From Actinomadura parmotrematis (GTDB taxonomy: Bacteria; Actinomycetota; Actinomycetes; Streptosporangiales; Streptosporangiaceae), in assembly GCF_019458805.1 (NCBI RefSeq), contig NZ_JAIBOA010000001.1, positions 496,001-560,000 on the forward strand: a stretch of DNA of 64,000 bases, read 5' to 3'. The position numbers and the translations under genes were made by a program. The notes beneath the pieces were generated by a model. That model saw only the letters and a list, made by a program, of their open reading frames with translations, was not told the origin of the DNA and ran no database searches. Numbering within the stretch: the stretch's first letter is position 1; each line of letters begins with the position of its first letter. This document shows positions 60,355-64,000 of the stretch, piece by piece.

Positions 60355-61659
60355 ATGGGTGACTCCCAGGACGACATCCTGGAACTGGTCCGCAAGTACC
60401 ACCGCGAGAAGACCGGCGAGCGGAGCTTCGTCCCCGGCGAGACGCTGGTGATGCCGTCGGGCGCCGACCTGGACGAGGACGACCGCGTCGCGCTCGTCGA
60501 GGCCGCGCTCAACCTGCGCATCGCCGCCGGCCCGAGCGCGCTCGCCCTGGAGCGCGAGCTCGGCCGCGCCCTGCACCGCCGCAAGGTGCACCTCACCAAC
60601 TCGGGGTCGTCGGCGAACCTGCTGGCGCTCACCGCGCTCACCCAGCCGGAGATCGGCCCGGACCGGCTGAAGCCCGGCGACGAGATCGTCACGGTGGCGG
60701 CGGGCTTCCCGACGACGGTCAACCCGATCCTGCAGAACCGGATGGTCCCGGTCTTCGTGGACGTGGAGCTCGGCACCTACAACACCACCGCCGAGCGGGT
60801 CGCCGCCGCCATCGGCCCGCGCACCCGCGGCATCATGATCGCCCACGCGCTCGGCAACCCGTTCCCGGCGGCCGAGGTGGCCGACCTGGCCAGGGAGCAC
60901 GGGCTGTTCTTCGTCGAGGACAACTGCGACGGCGTCGACGCCCGCTACCAGGGGCGCCTCACCGGGACGTTCGGCGACTTCAGCACCGTCAGCTTCTACC
61001 CCGCGCACCACCTGACGATGGGGGAGGGCGGCTGCGTCACCACCGACCGGCCGAAGCTCGCGCGGATCGTGGAGTCGCTGCGCGACTGGGGCCGCGACTG
61101 CTGGTGCGAGCCCGGCGACTGCGACACCTGCGGCAAGCGCTACACCCAGCAGTTCGGCGGCCTGCCCTACGGCTACGACCACAAGTACACGTTCTCGCAC
61201 GTGGGCTACAACCTGAAGACGACCGACCTGCAAGCGGCGCTCGGCCTCTCCCAGCTGCGGCGCCTGCCGGAGTTCGGCGCGGCCCGGCGCCGCAACTGGG
61301 CGCGGCTGCGCGAGGGGCTCGACGGCCTGCCCGGCCTGCTGCTGCCCGAGCCCACGCCGGGCAGCGACCCGAGCTGGTTCGGGTTCATCATCACCGTCGC
61401 GCCGGACGCCCCGTTCGACCGCGACGCCCTCGTGGCGCACCTGGAGGGCCGGCGGATCGGCACCCGGATGATGTTCGCCGGGAACCTGACCCGCCAGCCC
61501 GCCTACCGCGACCAGGAGTACCGGGTGTCGGGAACGCTCGCCAACAGCGACGCCATCACCGAGCGCACCTTCTGGATCGGCGTGTTCCCCGGCCTCACCG
61601 AGGAGATGCTCGACCACGCCATCGCGACGATCACCGGCTTCGTCACGAGCCGCCGCTAG
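60355..61659 (+). CDS. rfbH: RfbH/E1-type CDP-4-dehydro-6-deoxyglucose 3-dehydrase-like protein
   Basis: 434 residues. PMP-dependent, iron-sulfur dehydrase of 3,6-dideoxyhexose biosynthesis. Two hallmarks are exact: the PLP-binding Lys of aminotransferases is replaced by His (SFYPAHH, 218/219), and the 2Fe-2S ligands follow Cys191-x57-Cys249-x-Cys251-x7-Cys259. ATG 60355 is 5 bases after GGAGG (ATG 60352 only 2). No other sugar-nucleotide genes or E3 reductase lie nearby, so the pathway partners are elsewhere. Stop shares CTAG with the convergent lipoprotein gene. Confidence 0.92.
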   Translation: MGDSQDDILELVRKYHREKTGERSFVPGETLVMPSGADLDEDDRVALVEAALNLRIAAGPSALALERELGRALHRRKVHLTNSGSSANLLALTALTQPEIGPDRLKPGDEIVTVAAGFPTTVNPILQNRMVPVFVDVELGTYNTTAERVAAAIGPRTRGIMIAHALGNPFPAAEVADLAREHGLFFVEDNCDGVDARYQGRLTGTFGDFSTVSFYPAHHLTMGEGGCVTTDRPKLARIVESLRDWGRDCWCEPGDCDTCGKRYTQQFGGLPYGYDHKYTFSHVGYNLKTTDLQAALGLSQLRRLPEFGAARRRNWARLREGLDGLPGLLLPEPTPGSDPSWFGFIITVAPDAPFDRDALVAHLEGRRIGTRMMFAGNLTRQPAYRDQEYRVSGTLANSDAITERTFWIGVFPGLTEEMLDHAIATITGFVTSRR

Positions 61660-62363
61660 CCCGCGCGCACGGCGGTGACGGTGAACAGGCCCCCGCACAC
61701 CTTCGGGCCGCCGGTGGCGAGCGTCAGCGACGCGGTGGAACCCGGCGGGTAGATCTTCAGCAGGCTCGGCACCGCCCAGCACGGCGTGTCGGAGACGCCC
61801 TCGTTGGCGGTGTGCAGGACGACGGTCGCGCTCCCGCCGGACGGGAGGTGGACGGTGGCGCCCGACGTGCCCTCGTGCGTGGCGGGCACGCCGATCGGGG
61901 CGCCGTCCCCGCCGAGCAGCGACACCCCGGGGTAGCCGTACAGGGTGCAGGACGAGGCGCCGACGTTGACGAGGCGCAGCGTGTAGTAGAGGTTGCCGGC
62001 CGCGCCGTCGGCCGGGCCGAGCTGCGGCTTCAGGTGGGCGGCGGTGCACCGGGCCGGCGCCCCGGCCGGCGCCCCGGCCGGCGCCGCGCCCGCCGGTGCG
62101 CCCGCCGGAGCGGTGGTCGGCCCGCTCCCGGGGGCCGCCGCCGTCCCCGCCGGTCCGGGCTCGGGCGCCGAAGCCGGCGCGGAGGCCGGCGCGGACGCGG
62201 GAGCCGAGGCGGGCGCGCTGTCCTGCCCGCCCGCCGCGGGCGAGGCGGTCCCGCCCGACGACCCGCCACCGCAGGCGGCGGCGCCGAAGGCGGTGAACGC
62301 CGCGACCGCGACGGGCAGGACGGCCCGGCGGGCGCCCCCGAACGCACTGCGCTGCATGACCAT
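61656..62363 (-). CDS. DUF4232-domain lipoprotein
   Basis: 235 residues: signal peptide with lipobox AAAC (Cys31), a low-complexity Ala/Pro/Ser/Gly linker (about 38-103) made of tandem repeats, and a DUF4232 beta domain (about 105-232; RCTAAHLKPQLG, LVNVGASSCTLYGYPGVSLL). Exported and membrane-anchored; function unknown. Four cysteines in the domain may form two disulfides. Confidence 0.85.
   Translation of the reverse strand: MVMQRSAFGGARRAVLPVAVAAFTAFGAAACGGGSSGGTASPAAGGQDSAPASAPASAPASAPASAPEPGPAGTAAAPGSGPTTAPAGAPAGAAPAGAPAGAPARCTAAHLKPQLGPADGAAGNLYYTLRLVNVGASSCTLYGYPGVSLLGGDGAPIGVPATHEGTSGATVHLPSGGSATVVLHTANEGVSDTPCWAVPSLLKIYPPGSTASLTLATGGPKVCGGLFTVTAVRAG
62052..62085. repeat. 12-bp tandem repeat in lipoprotein linker
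   Basis: Nearly three copies of a 12-bp unit (GGCCGGCGCCCC), encoding alternating Gly-Ala-Pro-Ala. Confidence 0.8.
62161..62217. repeat. Degenerate 12-bp tandem repeats in lipoprotein linker
   Basis: Nearly five units of 12 bp with few substitutions, encoding (Ser-Ala-Pro-Ala)n of the linker. Likely to vary in copy number between strains. Confidence 0.75.
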
Positions 62364-62459
62364 GATGTCCCCGCTCTTCCCAGGTGTTCGATCTTTCCGG
62401 TACCTGTGATGGCGGGACGGCCGTCCGGGTTCGCCGTTCCGGCGATCATTCCGGGCGGT

Positions 62460-62900
62460 TCAGCGCCCGACGTCCGCCCAGAGGCTCGGCAGGTTGACGA
62501 CGACGCCCTCCTGCGTGCTGCGGGCGATGACCACGACGGCCTCCTCGTCGGCGGAGGGGTTCTCCTCGCGGTGCGGCAGGTAGGGCGGGACGAAGATGTA
62601 GTCGCCCGGCCCGGTCCGCACCCGCACCTCCTCGTCGCCCTCGGCGAAGACGAACACCGGATGGCCCGACACGATGTAGATCGCCGTCTCGGCCTCGCCG
62701 TGGTGGTGGTCGCCGGAGTTCGTCGCGGGCCCGACGTGCGTGCGGCCCATCCAGAGCCGCTCGGACCCCACGGTCCGGCCCGAGATCGCCTCGTAGCGGC
62801 GCATCCCCGCCGTCTGCGCGGTGTCGGAGCCGAGGTCCGCGCCGCGGACGTGCTCGATGCGCGCGTGCCAGGCCGCCGTTCCCGCGTCGCGGTAGACCAC
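62460..62900 (-). CDS. Cupin-domain protein
   Basis: 146 residues; cupin metal motif 1 near GDHHHGEAETAIYIVSG (His-x-His-x4-Glu) and motif 2 YIFVPPYLPHREENPS. GTG 62900 follows GGAGGGG. Third gene in a minus-strand set after an LLM oxidoreductase and an HxlR regulator; perhaps a dioxygenase or ligand-binding partner of that enzyme. 50 bases separate it from the hxlR gene; a 10-bp palindrome (62941-62950) lies in that gap. Confidence 0.85.
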   Translation of the reverse strand: MVYRDAGTAAWHARIEHVRGADLGSDTAQTAGMRRYEAISGRTVGSERLWMGRTHVGPATNSGDHHHGEAETAIYIVSGHPVFVFAEGDEEVRVRTGPGDYIFVPPYLPHREENPSADEEAVVVIARSTQEGVVVNLPSLWADVGR

Positions 62901-62950
62901 GGTCCCCTCCTCGTGCTTGCCGGGCGGTGTTCCATGCCCGAACGATCGTT

Positions 62951-63376
62951 TCAGTAGGGTTGGGGCCCGCCGGGACGGTCCCGCTCCTCGTGGCGCGCGG
63001 CCTCGCCGTCGTCGTAGGCGGCGCGCGCCGCCGCGACCTTGGCGTGGTTGTCGCGCGCCCAGGCCGACAGGGCGCGGGTGGAGGCGAACAGCTCCTCGGC
63101 GAGCGCCGTCGCGGTGTACTCCACCTGCGGGGGGACCGTCGGGTGGACGGTGCGGGTGATGAGGCCGTCGCGCTCCAGGGTGCGCAGCGTCAGCGTCAGC
63201 ATCCGGCGGCTGATGCCGGGGATCGAGCGGTGCAGCTCGGCGAACCGGATCGGGCCGTCGCTCGCGGCCGCGATGATCGCGATCCCCCACTTGCTGCCGA
63301 CCCGGTCGAGGGCGTCGCGGAACGCCGCGCAGGTGTCGGGCTCGACGTCGTCGGGCAGCCGTGATCCAGCTGTCAT
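62951..63376 (-). CDS. HxlR-family regulator, second copy
   Basis: 141 residues; Cys16 in DTCAAF is the N-terminal sensing cysteine position. Winged HTH like that of the regulator at 52464 ([29 protein letters not shown], then [17 protein letters not shown]). ATG 63376 follows GGGAAGGGAG. Lies between the LLM and cupin genes on the same strand. Confidence 0.9.
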   Translation of the reverse strand: MTAGSRLPDDVEPDTCAAFRDALDRVGSKWGIAIIAAASDGPIRFAELHRSIPGISRRMLTLTLRTLERDGLITRTVHPTVPPQVEYTATALAEELFASTRALSAWARDNHAKVAAARAAYDDGEAARHEERDRPGGPQPY

Positions 63377-63450
63377 CGGGCTCCCTTCCCGGGGGCGGAC
63401 GCCTCAGCCTGGCACGCGGCCGTCCGTCCGGGCAACCGGTCCCCGCCGGG

Positions 63451-64000
63451 TCAGGGGGGTGGGTCGGGAAGGGCGGTGCGGAGCGCCGGGGCCACCTCCC
63501 CGGCGAACAGCTCCAGGGACGCCCGGTGGTCGTCCTCGGCCAGGCCGTCGGGGTCGACGCTGAACACGATGAGGGAGTGGCCGAACACCTCGTGCTGGCG
63601 GTGCACCTTGTCGATCACCTGCGCGGGGCTGCCGACGAGCGCGGGAGAGCGCGCGATGAAGTCCTCCACCGACGCGAACGGCGGCCGCGCGCCGATGCTC
63701 CGCTGCATCGCCGCGAGCCGCTCGTAGGCGGGCCGGTACGCCGCGACCGCCGCCTGCGAGGTCTTGGCGACCAGGAACCCCGGCGTGCCCGCGCCGGTGA
63801 ACAGCCGGTCGGCGGGCCGGCCGTGCCGCGCCCACTCGGCGCGGTAGTGCTCGACGAGCGGGCGGGCGCTCTCGCTGGACAGGCCCGCGTTGGAGAACAC
63901 CACCGGGTCGCCGTACTCGGCGGCGAGGGCCACCGAATCCAGCGACGACGAGCTGCCGTGCCAGATCCGCGGCCGCCCGTTCAGCGGCCGGGGCAGCGAG
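63451..64000 (-). CDS. LLM-class flavin-dependent oxidoreductase, partial (5' part beyond window)
   Basis: C-terminal 182 residues of a luciferase-family enzyme; the frame is open to the window edge, where WHGSSSSLDS matches WHGSATSPES of the paralogue at 51331. VGSPAQVIDKVHRQHEVFGH is the family hallmark. Same strand and order as the following HxlR and cupin genes. The internal GTG at 63933 is not the start. Confidence 0.9.
   Translation of the reverse strand, partial: SLPRPLNGRPRIWHGSSSSLDSVALAAEYGDPVVFSNAGLSSESARPLVEHYRAEWARHGRPADRLFTGAGTPGFLVAKTSQAAVAAYRPAYERLAAMQRSIGARPPFASVEDFIARSPALVGSPAQVIDKVHRQHEVFGHSLIVFSVDPDGLAEDDHRASLELFAGEVAPALRTALPDPPP

Noticed and set aside
62052..62217. CRISPR-like or mobile-element repeats
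   Set aside because: Short 12-bp units in frame within a lipoprotein linker; no spacers, no terminal inverted repeats.

Overview
The window is high-GC (roughly 70-75 %) DNA with dense, short-spaced genes, many GTG starts, GTGA/ATGA stop-start overlaps and strong GGAGG ribosome sites. The gene content (DUF3516 helicase, FBP-domain protein, DUF11 and DUF4232 surface proteins, Family 2B encapsulin with terpene cyclase, many TetR/MarR/HxlR regulators) points to a filamentous actinomycete, most likely of the Actinomadura/Streptosporangiales type; that genus-level guess is inference. No rRNA, tRNA, transposase, phage gene or CRISPR array was seen. The window opens just upstream of an intact 6-phosphogluconate dehydrogenase gene and closes inside a flavin-dependent oxidoreductase gene.

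Layout. 0-13.4 kb is mostly housekeeping: gnd, a DUF3516 helicase, a Clp-N-domain protein with a small HTH regulator behind a promoter carrying paired operators, two coupled CNNM/CorC-type membrane proteins, an EamA exporter, a hotdog thioesterase, a DUF72 protein, a FetB-like permease, a secreted guanyl-type RNase, a LysE exporter and a cupin. 13.6-31.8 kb is a catabolic island: a ribose-type ABC importer, a LysR regulator, and about 13 enzymes (extradiol-type VOC protein, two aldehyde dehydrogenases, FAH-family and alpha/beta hydrolases, a GlcG-like protein, a MetE-like protein without zinc ligands, LhgO-type oxidase, amidohydrolase-2, ThDP decarboxylase-like enzyme, Ldh-family dehydrogenase). 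Two families of repeated dyad sites lie in front of its transcription units and suggest common control. 31.9-34.5 kb is a flavin/heme electron-transfer module (ferric reductase-like protein, FMN-binding protein, ApbE). 35-41.9 kb is a tightly overlapping dipeptide-type ABC importer operon ending in a CocE/NonD hydrolase, opposite a TetR gene.

42-53.3 kb holds a TetR/amidase divergent pair with an operator on the -35 box, aldose epimerase plus a divergent Zwf, a MacB-type exporter, a TetR/FusB-like pair, and an HxlR-LLM-MarR set with DoxX. 53.5-58 kb is the most interesting part: an operon of a Family 2B encapsulin shell protein with a cyclic-nucleotide-binding domain, a geosmin-synthase-like two-domain terpene cyclase, and a second shell protein lacking that domain. 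This reads as a two-subunit protein nanocompartment around a terpene cyclase whose product cannot be read from the sequence. 58-64 kb has a beta-helix-like protein, a DUF11 surface protein, an orphan RfbH/E1-type 3-dehydrase with its full iron-sulfur motif, a DUF4232 lipoprotein, and a second cupin-HxlR-LLM set related to the one at 51-53 kb.
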